NCBI GenBank assembly: GCA_963678215.1
Contig: OY782758.1
Coordinates: 1,612,001-1,676,000, forward strand
DNA length: 64,000 bases
Direction of reading: 5' to 3'
Source: Thiobius zoothamnicola
Lineage (GTDB): Bacteria; Pseudomonadota; Gammaproteobacteria; Chromatiales; Chromatiaceae
Shown here in pieces: positions 1 through 9,690 of the stretch (its first letter is position 1; the number at the start of each line of letters is the position of its first letter). The translations under genes were made by a program, and so were the position numbers. The notes under the pieces are model-generated. The model was not told the origin of the DNA, made no database searches, and saw only the letters and a program-made list of their open reading frames with translations.

Positions 1-1235
1 AAACCCTGGCCAATACCAGACACCCACATAGCGGAGATGTACAGCACAATACCAATAGTCGCCAACCAAAAATGCACATACACCAACTTGGTGCTATACA
101 AACGGGTTTCCCACAAACGCGGCATCATGTGATACAGAGAACCAAACGTTATCATTGCCACCCAGCCCAAAGCCCCCGAATGGACATGACCAATCGTCCA
201 GTCAGTGTAATGCGACAGCGCATTCACGCTCTTGAGCGACATCATTGGCCCTTCAAAAGTGGACATGCCGTAAAAAGACAGCGCAGTGATCATAAACAAC
301 ATAATCGGGTCAGTACGCAACTTATCCCAGGCACCGGACAAGGTCATAATGCCATTGATCATACCGCCCCACGACGGCATCAACAGCATGATGGAAAAAG
401 CAGCCGCCAGCGAAGACGCCCAGTCCGGCAATGCGGTCCAATGTAAATGATGGCCGCCAACCCACATGTACATGAAGGATAAAGCCCAGAAATGTATGAT
501 GGACAGACGATAGGAATAAATGGGGCGGCCTGCCTGTTTAGGCACGAAATAGTACATCATGCCCAAAAAAGCCGCCGTCAGGAAAAAGCCAACCGCATTG
601 TGCCCATACCACCACTGCACCATGGCATCCTGAACACCAGCGTAAACACTGTAGGAGTCGGGGTGAAACAAGCCGACCGGTACGGATAAATTGCGGAAAA
701 TATGCAGAATCGCGGTCGCCAGAATAAAAGCCAGATAAAACCAGTTCGCGACATAAATATGCGGCTGGGAGCGACGCAATAAAGTCAACAAAAAAACTAC
801 AAAATACGCTATCCAGACAATCGCAATCAGAATATCAAGATACCAGGGAAATTCAGCATACTCCTTGCTACTATCAAGAATGCCATTCATATAGCCCAGC
901 ACGCCAAGAAACAACACAACTTGCCAGCCCCAGAATGTCAACCCCGCCATCCAATTGCTCGCCAATGGCGTTTGACAGGTTCTCTGTACGACATAATAGG
1001 AGGTTGCAAACAACGCATTGCCGCCAAAACCAAAAATCACCAGAGAAGTATGCACCGGACGCAAGCGTCCAAAAGTAATTTGCGCAATATCAAAATTGAG
1101 AAACGGAAAAGCCAGCTCAGCGGCAATATACACGCCGCCCGACATACCGAACACGCCCCAGACTAGCGACATGATGGCGAATTTTTTTACGATCTCGTAA
1201 TTGTACTGCGTATTGGCGACAGCTCCTTGAACCAT
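1..1235 (-). CDS. ccoN: cbb3-type cytochrome c oxidase subunit I (partial, C-terminus beyond window)
   Basis: Reading the minus strand from the ATG at 1235 gives an uninterrupted membrane protein of about 411 residues that runs off the left edge. It contains RPVHTSLVIFGFGGNALFA near the N-terminus (low-spin haem histidine), QWWYGHNAVGFFLT (Cu-B histidine/tyrosine region), and later GGHHLHW and HVHSGALGW. These are hallmarks of the catalytic subunit of cbb3 oxidases, which reduce O2 with high affinity in the inner membrane. An AGG lies about 10 bases before the ATG. ccoO and ccoP would be expected further left, outside the window. Confidence 0.93.
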   Translation of the reverse strand, partial: MVQGAVANTQYNYEIVKKFAIMSLVWGVFGMSGGVYIAAELAFPFLNFDIAQITFGRLRPVHTSLVIFGFGGNALFATSYYVVQRTCQTPLASNWMAGLTFWGWQVVLFLGVLGYMNGILDSSKEYAEFPWYLDILIAIVWIAYFVVFLLTLLRRSQPHIYVANWFYLAFILATAILHIFRNLSVPVGLFHPDSYSVYAGVQDAMVQWWYGHNAVGFFLTAAFLGMMYYFVPKQAGRPIYSYRLSIIHFWALSFMYMWVGGHHLHWTALPDWASSLAAAFSIMLLMPSWGGMINGIMTLSGAWDKLRTDPIMLFMITALSFYGMSTFEGPMMSLKSVNALSHYTDWTIGHVHSGALGWVAMITFGSLYHMMPRLWETRLYSTKLVYVHFWLATIGIVLYISAMWVSGIGQG

Positions 1236-1561
1236 GGCTAAAAACCTCACGCGTTAGATGATGAAATATCAGTTTAATATTAACCGGTCAGATAGCCGCT
1301 AATCAAGATAACATAACTTTGATCAACTTATCCCCTGAAAAAAGCAGCTAAAACCGACTCATTTTAAGAAACATAAACTTATTAGTCAATTCTAATATTG
1401 AGCCTCGAAATACTTGGCAATGCTTTAAAAACATCGCGTTCCCGCACCAACACCTTCGCCACCCCTAATTCCATTATCCTGAAATGAACTCATCAGCATA
1501 GAATGTGCGACCTGGAAAACTCAATCCGTACGCACTGAGAAACAACAAGCGCCCAAATCCG

Positions 1562-2779
1562 ATGAATCCTCAAATATCCCGTAGAAAATCCATCAGCGTA
1601 TCCATTCAACACCTGATTATTGGCGGCCAAGCCCCCATCGCGGTGCAATCCATGACGAATACGGATACAGCCGACATATCAGCCACTACACGACAAATCG
1701 CTGAACTGGCGCGCGCAGGCTCTGAAATCGTGCGCATAACCGTCAACAATGACGCCGCCGCCGCCGCTGCGCCCGTCATCCGCGAGAAACTGGATGCGCA
1801 AGGCATCAACGTGCCGATAGTGGGTGACTTTCACTACAATGGGCACCAACTGCTAGAAAAATACCCAGAATGCGCTCAAGCACTGGCCAAATACCGCATC
1901 AACCCGGGTAACGTAGGCGGTGGTAAAAAACATGACGCCCGATTTGCCAGCATGATTGAAACCGCCATCCGCTATGACAAGGCGATACGCATTGGCGTCA
2001 ATTGGGGTTCATTGGATAAAACCCTGGCCGCCAAAATGATGGATGAAAACGCGCGCGCGTCCAATCCACTGGATACTGATCACATGATGCACGAAATCAT
2101 GGTCGCCTCAACCCTGCAAAGCGCCGCGCAAGCCGAACACATTGGTTTACCACGCAACCGTATCACCCTGTCCTGCAAAATGAGCCGGGTGCAGGACCTG
2201 ATCGCCGTTTACCAAACCCTGGCCAACCGCTGCGATCATGCTTTACATCTTGGCCTGACTGAAGCCGGCATGGGATCAAAAGGTATTGTGGCCTCCACCG
2301 CCGCGCTCGCCGTTCTGTTACAACAAGGCATTGGCGACACCATAAGAATTTCCCTCACCCCGGAACCCGGCGGCGACCGCACTCAGGAAGTGCGCGTGGC
2401 ACAAGAAATCCTGCAATCCATGGGGCTGCGCGCCTTCACCCCAACGGTGATTGCCTGCCCAGGCTGCGGTCGCACCACCAGCACTTACTTTCAAACCCTG
2501 GCGCAGAACATCCAAACCTATCTGCGCGAACAAATCCCCTACTGGAAACAACAATACCCAGGCGTGGAAAATATGGATGTTGCCGTGATGGGTTGCGTGG
2601 TGAATGGGCCGGGCGAAAGCAAACATGCCAATATCGGTATCAGCCTGCCGGGCACAGGCGAACAACCCTCAGCACCTGTGTACATTGACGGCATCAAAAC
2701 GACCACCCTGAAAGGACAGGATATCGCCGATCAATTTAAGCAAATCGTCAATCAGTACGTACAAACCACCTATCAATAA
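1562..2779 (+). CDS. ispG: 4-hydroxy-3-methylbut-2-en-1-yl diphosphate synthase
   Basis: IspG (GcpE) converts 2-C-methyl-erythritol 2,4-cyclodiphosphate to HMBPP in the MEP isoprenoid pathway, using a 4Fe-4S cluster. The protein opens with SRRKSISVSI and GGQAPIAVQSMTNTDTAD, typical of the family. It has RINPGNVG in the TIM barrel, and the cluster cysteines sit in ACPGCGRT and GCVVNGPGE. It is the longer form with an insert after HYNGHQLLEKYPE, as in beta- and some gammaproteobacteria. The frame is open from a GTG at 1505, but similarity begins at the ATG at 1562, which gives 405 residues. Neither start has a strong ribosome binding site, so the start is not settled. Confidence 0.93.
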   Translation: MNPQISRRKSISVSIQHLIIGGQAPIAVQSMTNTDTADISATTRQIAELARAGSEIVRITVNNDAAAAAAPVIREKLDAQGINVPIVGDFHYNGHQLLEKYPECAQALAKYRINPGNVGGGKKHDARFASMIETAIRYDKAIRIGVNWGSLDKTLAAKMMDENARASNPLDTDHMMHEIMVASTLQSAAQAEHIGLPRNRITLSCKMSRVQDLIAVYQTLANRCDHALHLGLTEAGMGSKGIVASTAALAVLLQQGIGDTIRISLTPEPGGDRTQEVRVAQEILQSMGLRAFTPTVIACPGCGRTTSTYFQTLAQNIQTYLREQIPYWKQQYPGVENMDVAVMGCVVNGPGESKHANIGISLPGTGEQPSAPVYIDGIKTTTLKGQDIADQFKQIVNQYVQTTYQ

Positions 2780-2821
2780 GCCGGTTTTTCTTCAATCCAC
2801 CCCCACCAGCAGCAAATACGC

Positions 2822-2850
2822 CTTGAATTACACCAAACAAACCCCAGATT
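2822..2850 (+). promoter_or_regulatory. Sigma-32 (RpoH) heat-shock promoter for htpG
   Basis: CTTGAA at 2822-2827 and CCCCAGATT at 2842-2850 are separated by 14 bases, matching the sigma-32 pattern CTTGAA, 11-16 bases, CCCCATnT. It lies upstream of the heat-shock gene htpG. Transcription from about 2857 would leave a leader of roughly 190 bases. Confidence 0.6.
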
Positions 2851-3046
2851 GACGCAGGTCAACCCCGCCGACACCCCAAGGAAAGAACTCCACCTCTCCT
2901 CGGGGAAACCCCATCGGCTTGGCACCCGCCGCAAACGGCGGGAAATCAAGATTAAATGCAGCCATAGGTTAGGCTATATATCCACGTATTATCCGCAGGA
3001 CTTTTGGAACATTCATTTTTTCAACATCCTGCTAAAGGAGACCTGT

Positions 3047-5032
3047 ATGTCAGTAGATGCCCAAAAAGAAACCCGTGAATTCCAGGCGGAAGTCAGCCAA
3101 GTGCTCAACCTGGTGATTCGCTCGCTTTACAGCAACAAAGAGATTTTCCTGCGCGAGCTGATTTCCAATGCCTCAGACGCCGCCGAGAAGCTGCGTTTTG
3201 AAGCGCTGAGCAATGACAGCTTATATGAAGGCGAGGCCAATCTGCGCATCCGCGTGCATGTCGATAAAGACGCCAAAACCATAACTATCGAAGACAATGG
3301 CATCGGCATGAGCCGCGAAGAAGTCACGGAAACCATCGGCTCCATCGCCAGTTCAGGCACCAAAAAATTCCTTGCCCAACTTTCCGGCGATCAAACCAAA
3401 GACAGCGCCTTGATCGGCCAATTCGGCGTGGGTTTCTACTCCGCCTTTATCGTGGCGGATCAAGTCACACTGGAAACCCGCCGGGCTGGCACAAGCGCAG
3501 ACCAGGGAGCACGTTGGGAATCCAATGGCGAAGGCAGCTATACCCTGGAGACCATTGATAAACCCGAACGCGGCACAAGTATCACTTTACACCTGAACGA
3601 AGAAGCAGCGGAATTCGCCGACGAATGGCGTTTACGCACCATCATCAACAAATTCTCTGACCATATCGCCATGCCGGTCGAAATGCTGGAGGAAATACCC
3701 GCGCCTGAACCTGAACCCGCTGCCGATGACGACACTGAAAACAGCGCGGAAAACACCGCCGACGAGGCCCCAAAAGACGAAAACCAACCAGCACCCGAAC
3801 CAACGTTTGAATGGAAAAAGGTCAACACAGGCGCGGCGCTATGGATGCGCAATAAAGCCGATATCGAAGATGAGGAATATCAAGAGTTCTATAAAAGCGT
3901 GGGACACGACTTCGAAGATGCGCTGACCTGGGCGCACAACCGGGTCGAAGGCAGCCACGAATACACCTCGTTATTGTACATTCCGGCGCGCGCACCATTC
4001 GATTTATGGGATCGCGAACAACGCCATGGCGTCAAACTGTATGTACGCCGTGTCTTCATCATGGATGAAGCCACGAAATTGATGCCGCATTACCTGCGCT
4101 TCGTGAAAGGCGTGGTTGACTCGGATGACTTGCCATTAAACGTCTCGCGCGAACTGTTGCAGGAAGACAAAAAAATCGAAAGCATTCGCAACGCCAATGT
4201 AAAACGCGTGCTAGGCCTATTGGAGAAAATGGCAAAAGACGACGCAGAAAAATACCAGAAATTCTGGGAGCAATTCGGCAACGTCATTAAAGAAGGCCCA
4301 TCAGAAGACCACAACAACAAAGAGAAAATCGGTGGCCTGCTGCGCTTTGCCTCCACCAAATCTGATGGCGACGCGCAAAACGTCTCGCTGGATCAATATA
4401 TTGAGCGCATGGTCGAAAAGCAGGAAAAAATCTATTACATCACGGCTGACAGCCTGTCCGCCGGGCGTAACAGCCCACACCTTGAAGTCTTCAAAAAGAA
4501 AGACATCGAAGTCCTGTTACTGGTGGATCGGGTAGACGAATGGCTGGTGTCGCACTTCACCGATTACAAAGGCAAACACCTGCAATCTGTCGCCAAAGGC
4601 GAACTGGATCTGGGTGAATTAGAGGACAAGGAAGATAAGGAAAAGGCCGAAAAAGCCGCCGAGGAAAACAAACACCTGTTAGAACGCTTGAAAACCTCAT
4701 TAGGCGATGGCGTCAAAGAAGTCCGCATCTCCACCCGCCTGACCGACTCGCCAGCCTGTCTCGTGGTTGATCACTATGACATGAGCCAGAATCTGGCGCG
4801 CGTACTGAAACAGATGGGACAAACAACCAGCAATAACATGCCGACGCCGATCATGGAAATTAATCTGGAACACCCACTGATCAGCCGCATGGATCAGGAA
4901 AGCGACGAAGATAAATTCAGCGAACTCGCCAAACTGGTCTTTGACCAGGCCATGCTGGCTGAAGGCGGACAACTACAGGACCCAGCCGCCTTCGTTCATC
5001 GCCTCAACAAATTAATGTTGGAGATGGGATAA
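3047..5032 (+). CDS. htpG: Molecular chaperone HtpG (Hsp90)
   Basis: Bacterial Hsp90, a cytosolic ATP-dependent dimeric chaperone. The frame is open from 2849, but the AAGGAG at 3034-3039 and the family N-terminus (QAEVSQVLNLVIRSLYSNKE) fix the ATG at 3047, giving 661 residues. ATP-site motifs of the GHKL fold are present: ISNASDA, DNGIGM and GQFGVGFYSAF. The protein is longer than the E. coli form (624) mainly because of an acidic Glu/Pro/Asp-rich linker between the N-terminal and middle domains (about residues 218-260, starting EEIPAPEPEPAADDD). Domain order is otherwise normal and the C-terminal dimerisation domain is complete. Likely heat-shock regulated through the sigma-32 promoter at 2822. 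Confidence 0.96.
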   Translation: MSVDAQKETREFQAEVSQVLNLVIRSLYSNKEIFLRELISNASDAAEKLRFEALSNDSLYEGEANLRIRVHVDKDAKTITIEDNGIGMSREEVTETIGSIASSGTKKFLAQLSGDQTKDSALIGQFGVGFYSAFIVADQVTLETRRAGTSADQGARWESNGEGSYTLETIDKPERGTSITLHLNEEAAEFADEWRLRTIINKFSDHIAMPVEMLEEIPAPEPEPAADDDTENSAENTADEAPKDENQPAPEPTFEWKKVNTGAALWMRNKADIEDEEYQEFYKSVGHDFEDALTWAHNRVEGSHEYTSLLYIPARAPFDLWDREQRHGVKLYVRRVFIMDEATKLMPHYLRFVKGVVDSDDLPLNVSRELLQEDKKIESIRNANVKRVLGLLEKMAKDDAEKYQKFWEQFGNVIKEGPSEDHNNKEKIGGLLRFASTKSDGDAQNVSLDQYIERMVEKQEKIYYITADSLSAGRNSPHLEVFKKKDIEVLLLVDRVDEWLVSHFTDYKGKHLQSVAKGELDLGELEDKEDKEKAEKAAEENKHLLERLKTSLGDGVKEVRISTRLTDSPACLVVDHYDMSQNLARVLKQMGQTTSNNMPTPIMEINLEHPLISRMDQESDEDKFSELAKLVFDQAMLAEGGQLQDPAAFVHRLNKLMLEMG

Positions 5033-5048
5033 CGCTGCAGACTGCCCT

Positions 5049-5138
5049 TGCCAAGCCCGGGAAAACAACAATCGGGCCTGGCAAAGGTGGGCTGGCATGC
5101 TGAACAGACGAAAATCTGAACAGCATGCCTCACCAGCC
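5049..5138. terminator. Two hairpins between convergent htpG and aceF
   Basis: One stem pairs TTGCCAAGCCCGG (5049-5060) with CGGGCCTGGCAA (5073-5084). The next pairs GGCTGGCATGCTG (from 5090) with CAGCATGCC and CCAGCC (to 5138). They fill the gap between convergent genes, but neither has a clear T-run, so factor-independent termination is only probable. Confidence 0.45.
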
Positions 5139-5141
5139 GGT

Positions 5142-6824
5142 TTACAAAACCAGCCTCCTGATATCACCCAGCAGATTAGCCAGATAAGTGGTGAAACGCA
5201 CCCCTTCAGCCCCATCAATCACGCGATGATCATAAGACAAGCTGAACGGCATCATCAGGCGCGGCTGGAATTCATCGCCATCCCACTTAGGCTGCATTTG
5301 CGCTTTCGATACCCCCAGAATCGCCACCTCGGGTGAATTGACGATCGGCGTGAACTGAACGCCGCCAATACCGCCCAGACTGGAAATGGACAAACAACCA
5401 CCCTGCATATCCTTGGGCGACAACTTACCTTCACGAGCCTTGCTGCTCAGCGCCATTAAATCACGCGCCAGGTCAAACACACCCTTCTGATCCACATCGC
5501 GCACCACCGGCACCACCAAGCCATTCGGCGTATCAACCGCCACACCAATATGGCAATACTGCTTATAAATCAGATTCTCAAGATCCGGTGCCAGCGAAGC
5601 ATTGAACTGCGGATATTCGCGCATCGCCGCTGCCAACGCCTTCATCAGAAAGGGCATAAAGGTCAATTTGACACCTTGCTTTTCCGCCACGGATTTCTGT
5701 CCCTTACGGAACGCTTCCAACTCGGTGATATCCGCCTCATCAAACTGGGTGACATGCGGAATACCCAACCAGGCATTGTGTAAATGCTTGCCACTGAGTT
5801 TTTTGATCCGTCCCAGCGGTTTTTCTTCGATTTCACCAAATTGGCTGAAATCGACCTCAGGCTGGGCAGGCAATCGCCATCCCTCGCCCCCTCCCGCAGA
5901 CGTAGTCGCCGCGCCAGCCTCAGCCAAAGAACGCTTGACGTAAGCCTGCACATCTTCCTTGATTATGCGCCCTTTCGCTCCCGAACCCGGCACATGATAC
6001 AAATCCACCCCGAGTTCCCGGGCAAAACGCCGGATCGCCGGGCTGGCATGCGCCTTGCCTTTAGGCGCATCCGATGGTTTGGCCACGACCGGACGACGCT
6101 GGGCTTCTTTTTCGCCAGCAGCGCGCTGTTCCGGTGCGGATGCTGGTGGAGCAGACGCCTGCGCTGCGCTTGGAGCGCTATCTGCTGCTCCACTGGCTGA
6201 TGGGGCCTTATCCGAAGCTGTTGCCTCAATCGCGCCAACCACCATGAGAGCAATTTCATCGCCCTCATTAATCCGGTCACCAACGTTCACCTTGATCTGC
6301 TGGATTTGACCGGCGTGCGGCGAAGGAATCTCCATGCTCGCCTTATCCGTTTCCAGGGTAATCAGTGAATCTTCTGCCGCCACCGTATCACCTTCACCGA
6401 CCAGCACCTCAACCACTTCAACATCTTTGAAGTCGCCAATATCCGGCACTGTGATCGATATAGGCCCACGGGTGGATGCCGCCGCTGACTCAACAGTCGG
6501 CGCGGATGACGGTGCTGAATCAGCCGACGCCGCCGGTTCAGTGGTTTCCTTTTCCACCACTTCGGCTTCCGCCGACGCTTCGCCCGCCATTTCCAGTGTC
6601 AAAATCACATCGCCCTGGTTAATTTTGTCACCAACGGCAAGATTAACAGACTGCACCACGCCAGCTTGTGGCGCAGGTATTTCCATTGTCGCCTTATCAC
6701 TTTCCAAGGCGATCAATGAGTCTTCCACAGCGACCTGATCACCAACGGCGACCAGAATCTCAATCACCTCAACATCGTGAAAATCACCAATATCCGGTAA
6801 TTCGATCTCTACTTTCTGTCCCAT
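5142..6824 (-). CDS. aceF: Pyruvate dehydrogenase E2, dihydrolipoamide acetyltransferase
   Basis: Core of the pyruvate dehydrogenase complex; moves the acetyl group from E1 to CoA. 560 residues: lipoyl domain 1 (ESDKATMEIP, lipoyl Lys44), an Ala/Ser/Pro/Glu linker, lipoyl domain 2 (ETDKASMEIP, lipoyl Lys161), and another Ala/Pro linker. Then come the peripheral-subunit-binding domain (HASPAIRRFARELGV...GRIIKEDV) and the acyltransferase domain ending with SYDHRVIDGAEG, the catalytic HxxxDG. Two lipoyl domains rather than the three of E. coli. It starts 20 bases after aceE, so the two form an operon. No E3 (lpd) gene follows. Confidence 0.96.
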   Translation of the reverse strand: MGQKVEIELPDIGDFHDVEVIEILVAVGDQVAVEDSLIALESDKATMEIPAPQAGVVQSVNLAVGDKINQGDVILTLEMAGEASAEAEVVEKETTEPAASADSAPSSAPTVESAAASTRGPISITVPDIGDFKDVEVVEVLVGEGDTVAAEDSLITLETDKASMEIPSPHAGQIQQIKVNVGDRINEGDEIALMVVGAIEATASDKAPSASGAADSAPSAAQASAPPASAPEQRAAGEKEAQRRPVVAKPSDAPKGKAHASPAIRRFARELGVDLYHVPGSGAKGRIIKEDVQAYVKRSLAEAGAATTSAGGGEGWRLPAQPEVDFSQFGEIEEKPLGRIKKLSGKHLHNAWLGIPHVTQFDEADITELEAFRKGQKSVAEKQGVKLTFMPFLMKALAAAMREYPQFNASLAPDLENLIYKQYCHIGVAVDTPNGLVVPVVRDVDQKGVFDLARDLMALSSKAREGKLSPKDMQGGCLSISSLGGIGGVQFTPIVNSPEVAILGVSKAQMQPKWDGDEFQPRLMMPFSLSYDHRVIDGAEGVRFTTYLANLLGDIRRLVL

Positions 6825-6844
6825 TGTTCTACTCCAATCGCCGC

Positions 6845-9502
6845 TTAAACCGTTGTCGGGTTAGGCTTTTCTGGGTCAATCCGGTAAGTCCTGATCGCTT
6901 GCGCGACAACCTTGTCCTCAACCTCGCCCGTATCAGCCAATGCTTTCAATGCAGCCACTGCCACATAATAACGATCAACCTCAAAGTGCTTGCGCAATTG
7001 CGAACGCAAATCAGAGCGACCAAACCCATCGGTTCCCAACGTGAGGTAATAACGATCCCCCAGATAAGGACGAATCTGCTCTGCATAGGTACGGATATAA
7101 TCCGTCGCAGCGACCGCCGGACCTTTCGCGGCAGACAGCATCTCGGCGACATAGCTGGTTTTCGGCGTCTCCGTCGGGTGCAGCATGTTCCAACGCTCAG
7201 CATCCGCGCCATCCCGACGTAACTCATTGAAGCTGGTCACGCTCCAGATATCCGCCGCGATATTCCACTCATCTTCCAGCATCGCCGCCGCCGCAATCAC
7301 TTCACGCAGGATCGCGCCCGATCCCATCAATTGCACACGTTTTTTCTTACGTGAACCCTGACGATACAAATACAAACCTTTGGTGATGCCTGCTTCCACG
7401 CCTTCCGGCATCGCCGGTTGCGAATAATTTTCATTCATTACCGTGACATAGTAGAAAATGTTCTGCTGCTCCTCATACATCTTCTTCATGCCATCTTGCA
7501 GAATCACCGCCAGCTCATAAGCGAACGTGGGATCATAAGCGCGGCAGTTCGGAATCGCGCCAGCCATCAGATGGCTATGCCCATCCTGGTGTTGCAAACC
7601 TTCGCCAGCCAATGTGGTGCGACCCGCCGTGCCACCCAGCAAGAAGCCGCGCGCCTGCATATCCCCCGCTGCCCAGGCCAGATCGCCAACGCGCTGGAAA
7701 CCAAACATGGAGTAATAGATATAGAAGGGAATCATGCTGATGCCATGATTGCTGTACGAAGTCGCCGCCGCAATCCAGGACGACATGGCGCCAGCCTCAT
7801 TGATCCCCTCCTGAAGAATCTGCCCCTGCTTGTCTTCGCGGTAGTACATCACCTGGTCAGAATCCACCGGAGTGTACAACTGGCCAACGGACGAATAAAT
7901 CCCCAACTGGCGGAACATGCCTTCCATACCAAAGGTACGCGCTTCATCCGGCACAATCGGCACGACGAACTTGCCCACCTGCTTATCCCGAATCAAAGAA
8001 GTCAGAAAACGCACGAACGCCATCGTGGTGGACATTTCACGCTCGCCGCTGCTTTCCAGCAATGCCTTGAACGTCTCCAGACCGGGAATCTGCAAGTGAT
8101 TACCCTGTGCGCGACGGGCGGGGATATAGCCGCCCAACGCAGCGCGGCGCTCATGCAGATATTGCATCTCCGGGCTATCCGCCGCTGGCTTGAAATAAGG
8201 CGCTGAAGCAATCTGATCATCTGGAATCGGGATATTGAAACGATCACGGAACGCTTTCAGCGCTTCCTCGCCCATTTTCTTTTGCGAATGCGTGATATTT
8301 TGCCCCTCACCCGCTTCGCCCATACCGTAGCCTTTGACGGTTTTGGCCAGAATCACTGTGGGTTGGCCTTTATGCTTGGCGGCGGCGGCGTAAGCCGAAT
8401 AAATCTTCAACGGATCGTGGCCGCCCCGGTTAAGTCGCCAGATATCCTCATCTGACATATTCGCCACCATCGCCTCCAACTCAGGATACTTACCGAAGAA
8501 ATGCTCACGCACATAGGCACCATCTTTCGCCTTATAAGCCTGATAATCGCCATCCACGGCCTCTTCCATCCGCTTCAACAACAAACCATTTTTATCACGC
8601 GCCAGCAGGGGATCCCAATAACCACCCCAAATGACTTTGATCACATTCCAACCCGCGCCACGGAACACCGCTTCAAGTTCCTGAATGATCTTGCCATTAC
8701 CGCGCACCGGACCATCCAGACGTTGCAAGTTGCAATTGACCACAAAGACCAGATTATCCAGACGTTCGCGCGCCGCTAACGAAATCGCACCTAAAGTTTC
8801 CGGCTCATCGGTTTCGCCATCCCCGATAAAAGTCCAGACCTTGCGATCATCATGATTCGCCAGACCGCGATCATGCAGATAGCGCATAAAACGCGCCTGA
8901 TAAATCGACATGATCGGCCCCAGCCCCATGGAGACTGTCGGAAACTGCCAGAAATTCGGCATTAACCAAGGATGGGGGTAAGAAGACAAGCCCTGGCCAT
9001 CCACTTCCTGACGGAAATTATTCAAATCCTCTTCGCTCAAACGGCCTTCCATGAAAGCGCGCGCATAAATGCCCGGCGCTGAATGACCTTGAAAGAACAC
9101 TAAATCGCCGGATTGGGCTTCCGTATTCGCGCGGAAAAAATGTGTGATCCCGACATCAAACAAAGTCGCAGCGGAAGCAAAGCTGGCGATATGTCCGCCC
9201 AGTTCGGATGCCTTGCGATTCGCATGCACCACCATTGCCATCGCGTTCCAGCGGATAAAAGAACGCAACCGCGCCTCTATCGCCTGATCGCCCGGATAAG
9301 GTTCCTGCCGGGTGACGGGGATCGTGTTCAGATAAGCGGTATTCGCCGTGTAAGGTAGGTAAGCACCGGAACGACGCGCTTTCTCAATCAAACGCTCTAT
9401 CAAATAATGCGCGCGGTCAGCGCCTTCAAATTCAAGCACCGCATCCAGCGCATCCAGCCATTCCTGTGTTTCCTGGGGATCGATATCGGGTTTCGCTGCC
9501 AT
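6845..9502 (-). CDS. aceE: Pyruvate dehydrogenase E1 component (homodimeric type)
   Basis: Thiamine-diphosphate enzyme that decarboxylates pyruvate and acetylates the E2 lipoyl group. Start chosen at the ATG at 9502 (AGGGCAG before it), giving 885 residues; a longer open frame reaches 9538. Family motifs: GDLVYFQGH-like GDLVFFQGHSAPGIYARAF, LSSYPHPWLMP, the ThDP motif GDGETDEPE...NLVFVVNCN, and KDGAYVREHFFGKYPE. Length and order match AceE of gammaproteobacteria. First gene of the aceE-aceF operon; no pdhR regulator is in the window. Confidence 0.96.
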   Translation of the reverse strand: MAAKPDIDPQETQEWLDALDAVLEFEGADRAHYLIERLIEKARRSGAYLPYTANTAYLNTIPVTRQEPYPGDQAIEARLRSFIRWNAMAMVVHANRKASELGGHIASFASAATLFDVGITHFFRANTEAQSGDLVFFQGHSAPGIYARAFMEGRLSEEDLNNFRQEVDGQGLSSYPHPWLMPNFWQFPTVSMGLGPIMSIYQARFMRYLHDRGLANHDDRKVWTFIGDGETDEPETLGAISLAARERLDNLVFVVNCNLQRLDGPVRGNGKIIQELEAVFRGAGWNVIKVIWGGYWDPLLARDKNGLLLKRMEEAVDGDYQAYKAKDGAYVREHFFGKYPELEAMVANMSDEDIWRLNRGGHDPLKIYSAYAAAAKHKGQPTVILAKTVKGYGMGEAGEGQNITHSQKKMGEEALKAFRDRFNIPIPDDQIASAPYFKPAADSPEMQYLHERRAALGGYIPARRAQGNHLQIPGLETFKALLESSGEREMSTTMAFVRFLTSLIRDKQVGKFVVPIVPDEARTFGMEGMFRQLGIYSSVGQLYTPVDSDQVMYYREDKQGQILQEGINEAGAMSSWIAAATSYSNHGISMIPFYIYYSMFGFQRVGDLAWAAGDMQARGFLLGGTAGRTTLAGEGLQHQDGHSHLMAGAIPNCRAYDPTFAYELAVILQDGMKKMYEEQQNIFYYVTVMNENYSQPAMPEGVEAGITKGLYLYRQGSRKKKRVQLMGSGAILREVIAAAAMLEDEWNIAADIWSVTSFNELRRDGADAERWNMLHPTETPKTSYVAEMLSAAKGPAVAATDYIRTYAEQIRPYLGDRYYLTLGTDGFGRSDLRSQLRKHFEVDRYYVAVAALKALADTGEVEDKVVAQAIRTYRIDPEKPNPTTV

Positions 9503-9690
9503 GATCTGCCCTTGTGGTTGGTCAAAAGTCGGACGCATTCAAACACAATTCATCCCGACGCGAATTTTATTTTCGCGTTTCCTTATAAAACAATGGGTTA
9601 AAGAGAATTAATCTATAGACAATCACCCTATTACGAAGTCAGGAAAAGCGCCTCGCCAACATTGGCGATTAAAGCCTCAAGAAAACCTTG

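Noticed and set aside
1313..1326. ATAACTTTGATCAA as an FNR/ANR site before ccoN
   Set aside because: Only one half-site (ATCAA) fits TTGAT-N4-ATCAA; the other half does not.
3538..3852. Long Ser/Ala-rich minus-strand ORF inside htpG
   Set aside because: Antisense shadow of the acidic linker's codon pattern.
5784..6738. Plus-strand ORFs inside aceF
   Set aside because: Mirror of the Ala/Pro-rich linkers on the coding strand.
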